The translations under genes were made by a program, and so were the position numbers. A model generated the notes under the pieces. That model saw nothing but the letters and a program-made list of their open reading frames with translations. It ran no database searches and was not told the DNA's origin. From assembly GCF_963169125.1 (NCBI RefSeq), contig NC_084793.1, positions 135,572,297 to 135,636,296 of the forward strand: DNA of 64,000 nucleotides, read 5' to 3'. Every line of letters begins with the position of its first letter. Positions within the stretch are counted from its first letter, which is position 1. Positions 1 to 12,588 of this stretch are shown piece after piece. The stretch is from Humulus lupulus (taxonomy: Eukaryota > Streptophyta > Magnoliopsida > Rosales > Cannabaceae).

Positions 1-2085
1 TCAACCATGGCGGCTGAGTAGCTAATTGTGTACATTCCATCTCTAAAGCTCTCCAAATCAGGGTTGATCAAGCGTACCCTTGCCTTTACTTGCACCACGT
101 AGCACCCGTAAGCCAAGGCCCAACAAAAAAAACCATAATATTATAGCATAAACAATGATGATAACCAAATAATTATTTAGGGATGATCATATAATCAGCA
201 GACCATGATACACACAAAATCAATAGACATAACCAATAATTCCACAATCAGTACTCAGATATTCTGCATATTATATTTGCCACATAGCAATAGCTACTAA
301 TCATACAATAACCAAGGTCGACGCCTTTGGTCGCACCCTCTATTTACACCACTAACTCCGGCCCGCTTAAACCGAGCTCAATGAATATTAAGCTGTCCTC
401 AGCTACCAGTGGCTGAGCCGCGCCCTGGGTGCTAATATAAACTCCGACACTCTTAGGTCGTTCATTTTATATTCACATGGCATAATACCATCTTATATAA
501 TGCATACAAGAATAGGGAGCCCTTATTCCCATTTTAAACTCACAACCAGGTGCAGTTTTCTTACCTTTGATTCCAAGTGTTATGATTACGAGAGATGACC
601 CCTTGAGCACGATCCGTTTCCCGAGCCCTAGCTTACACCTAGTCATAACCAAGATAAGCGATTCCATCAACAATAATTGTATAAAGGTTTCTGGACCAAG
701 TTCTAGCCTTCGGAACAACGAATTCCACCAAGCACGGTGGTGGAGTCGATCCCGAGCACTCTAAATTAGGTTCCCATGCCTAAAACCTCCCTAAGGAAAA
801 ATCTGCCCTTAAGAGCTGCGGCCCAAGCCTTCTATGCTGTAGTCCGCCTCCTTCCAGAGGCTCAGCCTCACCCAAAAACAGACACGAGTCGCGGCCCAAC
901 ATTCCCCATGCCGTAGCCTGCCCTTCTTCCTTAGTCGCGGCCAATCCCCTTCGAACCAAGAAAACCCACCATTTTTAACAACCAAACCTCACTCGAATGC
1001 ACCCAAAACCATCCCAATGATACAATTCAACTATCAAAACCATCCTAACATGTTTCCAGCAGCAAAAACCCAACAAACAACCAGCTTAGAAACTCATCAA
1101 AGTCTCACTTTAATCCTTAAAACCCATAAGCTTCTAAACACCAAAACCCAGCCAAGAAAACACAGAATTCAGATGCTAAATTATCATTACAAGCTTACCT
1201 TTACTAAAGAACAAGTCCACCAAAAAATTGCTGAGCTAACTCCCAAGTCTTCTTCCTTAATTCAACCTTTAATGTCAAAAATCCATGAACATTTATAATC
1301 TAGCCAAAACTACAGAATTTAATAACCAAAGATGTAACTTAGAACTTACCTCAATCCTTGATTAGATCCTTAAGCTAACCCTGAGCTAATCTCCAAACTC
1401 CCAGCTCAAATTCTTGAATCTCTAGCTAAGTCTTCCATTGATTTCTAATGGCTTCCTTGAGAGAAAATGTTGAGTGAGCTGAGAGAAGAGGGAAGAGTCG
1501 GTTTTAGGTGTTTCTACTGCATTCCCTTTGTTTTGTGTAATCTTATTTAGTTTACTTAAGTTAATCCCAAAGCTCGGGGTGCCAAAAACGTCCCCGAGGG
1601 AAAAATGGTAAATTTCCCCAATATTCCCTCCTAAACTTCCTAACCTCAAATATATCTCCTATTATTTATTTCCATAATCCAATAACCCAAATAACCATCT
1701 AATACTCAAAATACCCCTTGACTCGCCCCGAGTCAAGTATTGGGTCCCGTTATGACTTTCTCGCCAACTGGCTCCCTAGGATCGCCTCAAGCCGCACGCT
1801 GCAGATATATTTACATAATAATGTGGTCTCAACAATTTATCACAAATAATTACATTTATGCCCTCAATGGGCTAAAATTGCGATTATGCCCTTTTTAATC
1901 TAATCAGGGCCTACATGCATCCTAATACTCATAATTATGCATTTCATATATCCAAATAATCATATAAGCATGCTTATCACATAATCATGCATTAAATCAT
2001 CTAAATCGCACACATAAACCAATTATGCCCTCTTGGCACACTAATCAAGGCCCTTAAGCCTTAATAGTAATTTTAGATCGTTACA
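1..2085 (-). repeat. GyA 3' LTR (gypsy, cut by window edge)
   Basis: Read on the minus strand the LTR starts TGTAACGATC at 2085 and runs out of the window at base 1. It shares blocks in order with LtrB and, in the opposite orientation, with LtrA: the splice-like cttacct blocks, the ccttgccttt block near 80-120, the palindrome at 1717-1737 and the block of conserved T/A-rich sequence ending ttaca. The three are therefore the same or closely related gypsy LTR families of about 2.1-2.4 kb. Small open frames inside it (for example 473-764, 1017-1298) are chance frames. Confidence 0.8.
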
Positions 2086-3250
2086 AGTCCATCCCCAGAA
2101 TCATATCAAAGTCATCCATCTCTAGCTCAATCAGATGCACAGACATCTCCCTACTGTCTATGTATACTAGTAATGCTCTAACCAATCTCCAAGAGACTAC
2201 TAGTTCTCCAGTTGGCAACAAAGTCCTCAATCCCCTAGCATACAAATCACAAAGTCTACACAAACGATCTACCACTCTAGCAGATACAAACGAATGAGTG
2301 CCTCCTAAATCAATCGATGCAGTAAATGAAGAACCGGCACTAGAAATCTAACATATCACAGTAAACACTCTGACTGGAGAAAGGTTGTCACTCTTCCTCT
2401 GTTCTTCCAACCTGGCTTGGGGGCAGTCCTTCATCGGGTGACTGACACTCCCACAAGTGAATCATGCTCTGACTCTACACTCCCCTAGATGTCGGCGCCT
2501 AAACCATGGACACTCTAGGAAGCTTCTCCAGTTCTCTCCCCCGCCCTGACAGCCTTTGAAAGCACCTCGTACCCTCCTATCCAGATCAATAGGAACAAAA
2601 GAATCTAGGGCCTTTCTCTTCTACTCACTGGGGCCACTACCTCAGCTAGAACTAGTGAAAGGAGGCACCGTTCTCCGAGTATCATGCCTTGCGGCGCCCT
2701 CTATCCATATCTGATCTTCAACCCCCTAGTTGTAAGGGCCTTCTCCACTACCCTAGCCTAAGTGGTAGTCCTAATATCTAATGTTATCTTGATATCACAA
2801 GCTATAATGATGTTCAATTCCCATACAAATCGATCCCCCTGTGCCATATCAGTAGGCACCAAGTCTGGCACGAACTTTGCCAACCGGTCAAACTTCAGTG
2901 CATATTCTGTAACAATCATTCGATTCTGAGTCAGGTTATTAAACTCGTCCACCTTTGCACCTCAGACTGCAACACTGTAGTTTTTCTTGTTGAAGACATC
3001 TCTCATTTCTTCCTAGGTCATAACTGTCACATCCCTCCTCTAGGACACAACTTCCCACCAAATGCGGGCGTCTTCTCTCAACATATAACTAGCACAGGTC
3101 ACCCTCTTGCTCCCTTCCATCCTCGTAAAATCCAGGATGGAAGAAGTCATATTCATCTAGTGCTCTACCTGTAGTGGGTCTGGACTGCCCTCAAAGGTGG
3201 GGAGGGTGCTGCTTTTGGAACCTCTCATACAAAGGCTCCCACCTATTCTC
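2086..3250 (-). pseudogene. GyA gag-protease remnant (Ty3/gypsy)
   Basis: Decayed gag and protease on the minus strand. The gag segment around 2758-2952 has the typical capsid stretch FNNLTQNRMIVTEYALKFD. It is followed toward lower coordinates by a CCHC-type knuckle near 2424-2465 (CGSVSHPMKDC) and an aspartic protease. The protease active site near 2289-2318 reads DLGGTHSF, so the catalytic D-S/T-G triplet is altered, and the domain ends in FDMILGMDL. The sequence then passes directly into the LTR start TGTAACG. RT, RNase H, integrase and polypurine tract are absent, so this is an internal-deletion derivative. Several stops interrupt the frame. Confidence 0.8.
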
Positions 3251-3810
3251 CATCACAGGTTAGGCTGACACTAGTGCCAAAGCCTGTGGAATCTGTAACC
3301 CAACACCCCGAGGAGGGGCCTATTGCGTCAGTTCTTGGAACTCATCTTCTGTTCTTCGTAGTCTCGCTACCATTTCGGAAAACATCTATTGCCAACTGTG
3401 GGGCAGGTGGAGGGTCCAAACCCTGTTTGTCATCTTCGGCCACATTGTCGCGGAGTCTAATCGATCACTGCATCATAACTTCAATATGCCTACAATCAAT
3501 GACGCCTCACATCAGGCATGATAACAACTTACAAACACCACCTCCCAGTCCCATCAATAAAATACAAGCAGCAAATCAAAACAATATAAGCATAACATAA
3601 ACACATAGCAATCAAAGGGGTCATGCCCTGGCACCATATATATACAGACATATTCATCATGCTCTATCTATAATATCTAGGCAAACGGTGCAACTCAGAC
3701 AAGCAATTAAACACATAATTCACTTCATACCGACCAACCCTAAGTCAAGCTTGTCTCCATCAACGAGCGTACATGTTCGGTCGATCTGAAGGAACCATAA
3801 ACCTTTGCAA

Positions 3811-3823
3811 ACTCTGATACCAA
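3811..3823 (-). other. GyA primer binding site (tRNA-iMet type)
   Basis: On the minus strand, two bases after the end of the 5' LTR, the sequence reads TTGGTATCAGAGT. This is one mismatch from the plant tRNA-iMet primer site TGGTATCAGAGC and fixes the orientation of GyA as minus. Confidence 0.85.
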
Positions 3824-3825
3824 GT

Positions 3826-4255
3826 TGTAACACCCTACTACCTTAGAGTCATTACAATGTGATTTATAAATGTGCCATTAGCTCGCTAATCGAGGTCTAT
3901 GGTTGAAAAGTGTGATTAAATCGAAATAAAGACTCAATTGACGAACATTAAATATAAAATATTTGGACACTCATTAAAGTCATAAAAGTTATACACGGGG
4001 ATCCCAAAATACTCTTTCAAAATGTATTACAATTTAAAAGTTAATATACAGTCGACCTAAGTGACAAAACCAATCCCTGTCATGGCAACCAAGTAGGACG
4101 AAATGAACAAGCCGCTCCACGTTCTCCAACTTATGGTTGGTTAACCTTTCCCTTGCCCTTACCTGTACCATAGAGCACCCGTGAGTCGAGGCCCAGAAAG
4201 AAAACTCAACACACAACATATCACAATTCATTCCAGTAATAAATAAGTACAAATC
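3826..4255 (-). repeat. GyA 5' LTR, truncated
   Basis: The LTR edge (plus strand tgtaacaccc) begins at 3826 beside the primer site. About 430 bp of LTR can be followed, including the cccttgcccttacctgtacc block also present near 80-110 and 42370-42390. The sequence then changes to copia coding remnants near 4255. The other 1.7 kb or so of this LTR is missing. Confidence 0.7.
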
Positions 4256-5075
4256 TGAGGAAGAAGAAACAAGGAAATTTCTTATTACTCAATACATGAA
4301 ATTTAAATTTGTTGATGATAAACCCCTTCTCCCCCAAGTTCATAAAATTTAAATCATTGTGAACAAACTTTCCATCCTTAAGATTATGTTGCCAAAGCAA
4401 TTCCTTGTTAGTGCAATAATAACCAAGTTACCTCCATCATGGAGGGGGTATAGGAAGAAAATTAATCACATATGATAGGTCTTTCTTTAAGACCTTTGAG
4501 AACATGAGTGATGGGCATGAAATTTAAATGGGCATTGAGAAGAGGTTGAAGATTGAAGTCAAAGGACAATTGATATTTTTTTTAAATCTGGCAAGAAGGG
4601 TTTACATTCTAATGTTCTCTATGTACCAGACATGAGTAGAAAACTTGTGAGTTAGGAGTTTCTTAGTAAACTGAGCATTAAGGCAGTGCTTAGTAATCTA
4701 GAAAAATTATTTTGTCAAAAGGTGGGATTTTTATGGGGAAGGGTTATCCATGTGATGGAATGTAGAAACTTTGTACCTCAATTGACTTTGTGAACAATAA
4801 TAAAGGTTCTACTTCTACTTGAACAAATAGGTTGTAGTACTATCAAAAGAACAATTAAATGTGGATGATTCATTGTTATATTGTTGAGCATGATAAATGT
4901 AAATTGTGTAAAATATAAAATGATTAAGAAGCCTTTGTCTAGTGTTGATAGAAACTCTAACTTGTTTGATTTGATAGATAGTGATTTATGTGAACTTAAT
5001 GGTATATTGACTAGAGGTGGAAGTAAGTATTTCATTACCTTCATAGATGAATTTGCTAGGTACACATATGTTTAA
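4256..5075 (+). pseudogene. CoA Ty1/copia gag-protease/pre-integrase remnant
   Basis: Plus-strand copia coding remnant. Around 4470-4760 broken frames give protease-domain text such as FKTFENMSDGHEI and a YQT-VEN stretch typical of the region after the protease active site. At 4881-5075 one frame gives the end of the GAG-pre-integrase domain and the start of the integrase core (SDLCELNGILTRGG, then YFITFIDEFARYTYV). The frame stops dead at 5075, where gypsy sequence begins. Downstream copia RT and RNase H of the same family reappear at 49914-52440, so I read these as two ends of one element, with most of the integrase lost. Fragment CoC is a second copy of this family. Confidence 0.75.
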
Positions 5076-6170
5076 TTTTCCAAAAAGTTAAGTCGGAATA
5101 CCAGATACCCAGTAGGTTATTACAGACACTACCAATACTAGTTTTGAAATGGAAAGAAATTGCTAAGGATTTCATGCTTAGTTTGTCCGTAACCACCGAA
5201 TGACATGACGTCGTGTGGTTAATAATGGATTGTATCACAAAGTCCACCGTTTTCATACAAGTAAGAATGACATAAACTATGGAAGGTTTCCTAAGTTACA
5301 TGGTGTGCCTACCTCATAGTATTAGACAGAGACCCAAGGTTCACATCAAGTTTCTGGGGGAGCGTACAAGAGGATATGGGGACACAATTAAAGCTCAGTA
5401 CAAATTTTCACCCTTAAACTGATGGGAAATCAGAAAGAACCATTAAAATTTTGGAAGATATGCTAAGAGCATGTGCTCTTGAGTTTAAGAGTTCTTGGAA
5501 GGAATTCTTGTACCATATAGAGTTTTCGTACAACAATAGTTACCATCGATATGGCTCTGTATGAGATGCTCTACCGTAGAAAGTGTTGATCTCCTCTACA
5601 CTGGTATAAAGTGGGAGGGAGGTGACTAGCTAGGCCAAAACTTATGTTAGAAACCACCAGTACCATAAAAGGATAAGAAAGCATATGCTCAAAACTCAAA
5701 GTCGACAGCAGAGCTATGAAAATGCCAAAAGGTGGGACATCAAGTTTAGTTTCGGAGCAAAGTGTTCTTAAATGTTTTGCCCACTAAAGGTGTCAAGAGG
5801 TTTGGGAAGAAGGGTAAGTTAAGCCGGAGATATATTGGTCCATTTGAGATTCTCGAGAGAATAGGACCGGTTGCTTACCAGTTACCCCTACCACCCACAT
5901 TTTTTAGTATTCTTAATGTTTTTCCAAATCTCAATGCTCGGGAAGTATGTATCGAATTAGTCCTATGTTCTTAGTTATGAACCACTAAATCTATAGGAGG
6001 ACTTAAGTTAGGAAGTCAAGCAGTGTGGATACTGGAGCGGGGAATCAAAGAGTTGAGAACTAAAAGGATACCCCTAGTTAAAGTCATTAAGAGCAACAAT
6101 GCAGTTGAGGAAGCTACTTGGGAACTGGAGGATCACATACGTTTCCTGATATATTTGGGTAAGTAATTTC
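5076..6170 (+). pseudogene. GyB integrase and chromodomain remnant (Tekay-like gypsy)
   Basis: The region opens inside the integrase zinc-finger segment (KVKSEYQIPS in one frame). It continues through broken core-integrase frames, including KILEDMLRACALEFKSSW and an NNSYH stretch near 5450-5550, then the domain at 5762-5974 (RRYIGPFEILERIGPVAYQL). The last part, 6060-6160, reads IPLVKVIKSNNAVEEATWEL, a C-terminal chromodomain, as in Tekay-type chromoviruses. Numerous stops and frame changes make it a pseudogene. All of gag, protease and RT is missing upstream. Confidence 0.8.
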
Positions 6171-6187
6171 AAGGACGGAATTCTTTT

Positions 6188-6200
6188 AAGGTGGGAAGGG
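6188..6200 (+). other. GyB polypurine tract
   Basis: A purine run (aaggtgggaaggg) sits immediately before the LTR start TGTAATAACCC, where the plus-strand primer of an LTR element is expected. Confidence 0.75.
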
Positions 6201-8792
6201 TGTAATAACCCGATTTATTTTTTTAGTTAAATAATTATATATGAATATATTGAATTATGTGATTAAATGAAATTAAAATAATAATTGGTAAATATTATTT
6301 TAATTTATAAGAATTCTAAGTGGATCACTTTAGAATAAAGTCTAGTACTTAAATGTAAAATAAATGTAAGAGTTGTGAAATATTTATTTTATTAGATAGT
6401 TAAGGGTTAAATAAATTCTATAAGGACTGTAGAGTAATTTTATTGGGTAACATGTAAATTTATTTGAGAAGCCAAGAAAATAAATTTATGTGTTTGGACT
6501 CACATAAAATCATAGAATCTTTTTAGGCTATAGTTTGTGTGTGTGTCGTGCGGTACCACATATTATGAGATTATAGGCTATAGTTTTGATGTATTTATTT
6601 TATTATGTAGTTTACAATTCATTAATGGGAAATAATGAGCATATGTTTTGGTCATGGGGACTTAGAATTGTATTAATGTTCCCTAAATTGGTGCAAAAGG
6701 TGGCCTTAGAATATTTCAGCACATTGTTTTTGTGCTAGCATTCTATAGGTTCGACCAAGGCTAGTCTGAGAGGGAACCAAGGCCATTTTCAAAATTTGTA
6801 TGTAATGGGTTGTTGAGGGCTGGTGGGAGGAAGTTATTACCCATTTTCAAATTTTGAGAAAAGGAAGAAAGAAAGGAAAAGAGAAAGAAAGAAAGCACTT
6901 GGCTCTCTATAGGTTTCAGCCAAGAGGTGAACAACATAAGGTGAATGTTTGATCCAATATTTTGCCTTTCTTTGATGATATTGGGTGATGATCATGATCC
7001 TAGAGACCTTTGCATTGTTGTAGAAATAATTTCAAGCAAGAAAAGGGAGAGTGCCATCAAGTTTCGACCTACACAACCTTAGAATCAATGGTGAGTTTTT
7101 TTTATCTTGTCCTCCTCTTTGATTTCCATGTTTTGGTATGTTCTTAGGGTTTTGTACCTGTTTGTAGAGCCTTAAAATACTCTTAGAGAGTAAATAAAAC
7201 CTCTCTAATGTGTTCGGCCAACAAGAATAAGAGTTTCTAATTTTCTCCTTGTCCTTTTTTCGAATTTATGGATGCCTTAAAGTTTGGTTTTGTATAGAAA
7301 TTCTTGGTTGTTTTGAATAGGTTCAGCTCTGAGTTTTGGAATTAAAGTAATGGTAAAAGTATGTTAAATTTGTTTCTTAAGGTCCTAGGGGTTTAGAACT
7401 ATGTTTGAAAGAGATCTATAGGGTGGTTACCATTTTGGTGGATGGTTACCACTAAAATTCAGCACCACCACCTCCTGCAATGGTGGTTGGCTGACGGTGT
7501 GGTGTAAGAGCACCATGATTTTGGGTGGTTTGCACCCCAAGATGCTCAGCCATTGTATGATAGGGTTGGCTAGCAAGGGAACCACCAACCCTTGGGCTTT
7601 GGTGCTTTCGATGAGAGGTGTAACCACCTTTGGGTGGTAGTTATGGTAGATAACAACCAACAAGGGAGGTGTTGATGATGAGGTTGATTATGATGATGTT
7701 GGTGGTGTGATAAGGACTTGTGTGAGTTCAAATGGTGTAGGCCAAAAGTAAAAAATACTAACTAAGTGCTCAGGACACGTTGCATGCGCCATGCACGGCT
7801 ATGTACGTGTACCCAAGGAACTAAAATGGTAATTTTTTCCCGAGACTTTTTATATTAATCTTAGGGTTCAGGTTTAGTATCCCCAAGAAGTAAAGTTTTA
7901 TAATTTAACGAGCATAAGGCTCTTTGAAATTATTACTTCAAATTCGAGTTATTGTTTAGACTCAAGATTTTATTTAAATTTTATGTTTTTCAAATATAAA
8001 GTTCAGGAAAATATTTTCAAGTTGTAGAAATTATTTTATGTTTACAAAATTACCCTTTAGAGCTAAGGGCTCGAGATATGGGCTCGGGACTCAGTGTTTG
8101 GCCTCAGGGCTCGGGAATTTGAACTTTGTAAAATATTTGGGGTTAGAACTTGAAATTTAGGATGAAGATTAAGATTAAATAATTATGGGGAATAATTCTA
8201 TGTTAAGTTTGGATTTTCGAGAGAGGTATTTTGCTCATTTTACCCCAAGGGCTCCAGTTTGGGTTGGGAGACGGGAATTTAGGATTTTATTTCTTCAATC
8301 CCTATGCTTATTTTAAGATCTTAGTAAGTTATAAACTAATTCATATTGTCACAATATGATTATAGGATCTAAAAGCGATCAGAAACACTCACCAAAGCCA
8401 TTTTCACGAAAAGGTAATGATGCATACACCAAGAGTAACTTAGCTTAGTGAAATGTTTGCTATGAAAGTTTGCATGCTATGAATGCTCCTAGATTAGAAT
8501 TATATGGCTAAAAATGTGCCTGATAGTACCCATTTATTGGGGTTGAAAGCACACAAGTTATGTTTGAATCTTGTAAGTGCAAATGTTGTGATTTTATGCT
8601 TTCCATGTGAACTATGTAAATGTGGTCCCCATATAGTCGTACAATGGGACTAACCACAATACATGTACTGTCATCATGGAAGTAGCGGAGTATACCCTTT
8701 GGTTTGATCAGTAAGTATTCTTCGAGTCACAGGGGCGTAAGGCTATGTTGAACTTAATGGCCAGGAAATTGTTAATAATGAATGAATGTTAT
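6201..8792 (+). repeat. GyB 3' LTR, first part
   Basis: The LTR starts TGTAATAACCC. At 8792 it is interrupted by TatA and resumes at 41069. Removing TatA gives an LTR of about 3.17 kb with inverted termini (TGTAATAACCC against GGGTCATTACA). There is no gene in this stretch. It holds a purine-rich tract (6845-6900) and GGT/GAT-rich simple sequence near 7430-7710, which produces a spurious minus-strand frame. Confidence 0.85.
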
Positions 8793-9563
8793 TGTTGTAC
8801 CCAAAAATAAATACAAATTGAATCACTCACCACGAGGTACAGCTAGCAGATAAGCGTATGATGAAAGCATACAAATAGAATATCTAGCTAACTTCGAAAT
8901 GAGCATCTTGAGTTCAACTTGACAGCTTACGACAATCAGATAATCTTCAAATTGCCTATTACGCCAACAACCTAGTTCGAGATGCGTGATGGACAAATCC
9001 CCTCTTTGAAACTCTGAACATAACCTCTATCAAGATAGGTTAGTCCTAAGTCATTTATCTTGAAGGAAGTGACCAGCTCGTGGAAGCCTGGTCATGAAGA
9101 ACAGTGAATTATCACAAAAGACTCGAAGATTCCTTATATGCTTATTAATGCCCAGATTTTATTACACATTTATTACCCAAGATAACGGATGAAAATTTTA
9201 TAGGCAATCATATCCCTATGTAAATGGAATGTTATCCAAATTTATTATTTACTATATTTATGTATGCAGTTACCCAAAGTTGTCCAAGAAACCCCTTTCT
9301 AAATACAAGGGGAACAGATAGAAAAAACAACCTGAATCTTTATATACTAAATCTTTGTTGAAATTGTCAAGAACAATTTCACCCAGAGCCCAAAAGAGAT
9401 CAATAAGATTGTCTTGTGGACTGGGTGGATTTTAACAACTGAACCACGTAAAATTGTGAGTGTATGTGATATCTTTCATTTGTTCAATCACGGTTTAGCA
9501 AAAAGCCTGATATCTCTGTTGTCAGATTTCTCAATCCACTGTTGGGGAAAAACCGCATCAGCA
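8793..9563 (+). repeat. TatA 5' LTR
   Basis: It begins TGTTGTACCC and ends ATCAGCA. It matches 32280-32927 and then 40941-41063 along its whole length. Where the 3' copy has a TATA box (tctataaatacc near 32800) this copy reads tctaaatac, so its core promoter is probably damaged. The sequence after it (9564-9580, gattggtgctttcgttg) is where the primer site should be. It is not the tRNA-iMet type and I do not assign a tRNA. Confidence 0.9.
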
Positions 9564-9599
9564 GATTGGTGCTTTCGTTGAAAAATTATTAGTGCTTAA

Positions 9600-11373
9600 T
9601 CTTCGATGCAAGTTTCACCCAACACTCACTAGGTCTATGCATGACAATGAGACAGAATAACTTGATGATCAGGAGGAGCACCATGCACCACTGGAAAAGG
9701 ATTGGTTACTCAAAGTCATCCTAGAAAGCGACATGTGGGCCAAGATGACACTGGGAGCTCAGCATTATGCCCACGAAATCCTCATCATGGATATCTGAGA
9801 GCCATTTAGATGGAAAATGCCCAATTAAGGAGCCATCTCGCTCAAGCTAACAAGTAGAGTGAGGACATCTTGGCTCGATTTCCCCCTCCTGCAACTGATG
9901 ATAACACCGGAAGGAGGCAAAGTGGGTCCCATAGAACCCACTGGAATAATCGACCCAATCCTAGTTGCTCAGTCAGAACTACAACTCTGAGCTACATACC
10001 TTCATGGCGAATTCAGCGAAATACTCAACATGTTAATACTCATAGGAATCATTGACCTTATGTCAGTTGGTCTGTTCGAACTACGACCCCGAGCTCCGTG
10101 CCTTTTGAACAAATCCCACAGAATGCTCAGCCTAACCCAACAGAGTGAGTTGGAACAAATTCGAGGATGCGAAACACCCCAGCAAATCAATCCGTGCCAC
10201 GGTCAAAGCCTCCGACACAGTGAAATAATTTTGTCCTACCTCCATCCCAGGAAGTTGGAGTAGATCGGGGACGATCTAATCTAATTTGCCCCATTGGAAA
10301 ATGGATAGCTTCACCAATAAGACATCCATCGTCACCAGTTCGACATCCAATGCTACCCTGCCCACAAAGGAACGCTCCAGCTCAAGGGGATAGCAGGAGA
10401 AATCCTCCTCCCTCAGAGGACATCTATATCCTATGGTCCTGCACTAATAATCTAGGTCCTCGAACCTAGCCACAAGCTGTATGCTTCGCTAAGGGAAGTT
10501 ATTAGATGGAGAGTCAGCGCGGATTTAGGCATGAGAGGGACCTGAGGAATTACTTGAGCTCTGCACAAAGCCTTTGTTTCTACCCACATCCTGATCTATG
10601 TGATCAACTAATTCACAAAGAGAATATCCATTTTTCCATGATGATTTGACTTATACTCATTCCAGGGGGATCCGTCTACCATACACAACAATGGGAATGC
10701 CCCACCTAATCGAGCTCGAGCTTGGAGGGAAAGCAACCCATCTAATGCGTACAACAGGATAGGGACTGATAGTCAACTCCCAAATAACCTAGACGCTAAG
10801 GATCAAACCCTCAAGCGACAAGCTTTAATTGAAGAATAGATGAAGAGACTCCTATCTGGAAAAGGAGCCCATGATTGTGATTCCGATGAGGAGCTCGAGC
10901 CTTTTGCTCCTAACATTGCGGCAACTCCATATCATGTTGGCTTTAGGATGCCAACCATGCTCACATAAGTTGAAAACACTAACCCATCCAACCACCTCGA
11001 GACATTCAATACATTAATGATGGAACACAACGTCAGGTTCGACTTAAGAATTATCTTGTTCCCCGCAACTCTGACCTGACCGACCAGATTGTGGTTCAAA
11101 TAGTAAAAAAATACATTCAATCACTCAGGGAAGAAATTGTCTTCTGAATTCAAGAGACAGTTATGAGCTTTGAAGGAAGCTTGTGTTGAGGTGGATTCGT
11201 TGGCCAACATAAAACAACAATCTGGTGAATCCCTGAAGGCATATTTTAACTGGTTCACCAATGCAGCAGCACGAGCTAGGGATGTTGATGTAGTTCCAAG
11301 CTCATGGCAATGAGGACAGGGATCACAGTAGGAGGTGATTTATGGCAAGAACTCTAGTGAAAAGGGCAATAAG
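9600..11373 (+). pseudogene. TatA gag, 5' part (decayed)
   Basis: Frames open and close many times, but the pattern of a Tat-type gag is visible. There is a leader with acidic text near 9635-9800, then a low-complexity Gln/Pro/Arg region (9870-10260). The capsid-type domain begins near 10930 (TPYHVGFRMPT) and continues to 11230-11290, where it reads SGESLKAYFNWFTNAAARAR. The coding trace stops at 11373 where LtrA starts, and it continues at 23236 with the sequence for NSVDEFLAHA. At least ten stops or frame changes are present, so it cannot be translated. Confidence 0.75.
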
Positions 11374-12588
11374 TGATTTAATATTATAATATGTGAATTT
11401 GTATGAATATGTGTTTAGAGATGCATGTTTAGGTGAATTAAATATGCATGTGGGCCCTGTTTGGTTGTTAGGGGCGTGTTTGTAATTTTAGCCCGTTGAG
11501 GGCGTAAATGTGATAATTGTAATAATTGTGATATACTTGTGATATATATGTGTTGCATGATCCGAGACAATCCTAGGGAGCGGTGAGCTAGAAAGTCACA
11601 ACGGGGTCGATTACCTGACTCGGGGCGAGTCGAGGGGTATTTCGAGCGTTAGACATTTTATGGGGTATCGGGTTATGGAAATAAATATTTGGAGATATAT
11701 TTGAGGTTAGAATGTTTAGGAGGGAATATTGGGGAAATTTACCATTTTTCCCTCAGGGACGTTTTTGGCACCCCGAGCCTTTGAGATAACCTTAGAAACT
11801 TAAGTTAAATAAAACAAAACCAAAGAAACTTTTAGAAAATTAGAAACTGACCCTCTTTCTTTCTCTCTCTCTTGAAGTTTTCTCCCTTTGGAAACTTGGA
11901 GCATTTTGGTGGAACTAACCAAGGATTAAGGATTTTGAGCTGGGATTTTTGGAGATGGAAGCGTGGAGCTTAGGGAACTAATGCAGGGGTTCAACTCAGT
12001 TCAAGGTAAGCTCTTAACTTAGTGAATTGTATTGAATTGCTACTGGTATTTTAGCGTTTGCATGTGAGCTAAGTTAAGAATTGCTCTTGATAATATGGGT
12101 GAGTTGTGGGGATAGTTTCTGTTTGGTTTCTCTACAAGGATTACTCTGGAAATGTTGTGATGATTGAGTGGGATTGTTAGGTTGATTTTGGGGTAAATTG
12201 GCTGGGATTTTGTGGTAAAAATGGAGGATTTTTTCTGGGTTCAAAGGGTCGGGCCGCGACATTGTTCTTGTTGAGTCGCGACCCTCTAGAGCATTTTGGT
12301 GGCCAGGAAGAAGGGCGGGTCGCGGCATGCCCTTGCTTGGGCCGCGGCGTGCCTTCCCTGTTTTGGGGTTGGAGGTCTCTAGTTGGGGACGGGTCGTGGC
12401 ATGGCCTCATGGGGCCACGGCACTTAGTGCATTTTTGGGCTTTAAAGAGGTTTTAGGCTTGGGAATCCAAAAGTTAAGGCTCAAGATGGATTTTATCACC
12501 CTGATTGATAGAATTCAAGGGCCTAGAGACTAGAATTATGACCCAAAGTAATTTAATGGATTAGAACTTAATGGATGAATATTGTTGG

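Noticed and set aside
7427..7663. 78-codon minus-strand frame in the GyB LTR
   Set aside because: Derived from ggtggt-rich simple sequence; no coding features.
9564..9580. TatA primer site assigned to tRNA-Asp
   Set aside because: ttggtgctttcgttg resembles the TGGCGCCGTT form only loosely, so I do not assign a tRNA.
11364..11380. Complete TSD for LtrA
   Set aside because: The flanks share only aag, and the LTR lacks its first ~100 bp compared with GyA, so a true 5-bp duplication cannot be shown.
12074..12533. Several overlapping frames on both strands in LtrA
   Set aside because: They lie inside an LTR, overlap one another in different frames and have no family features.
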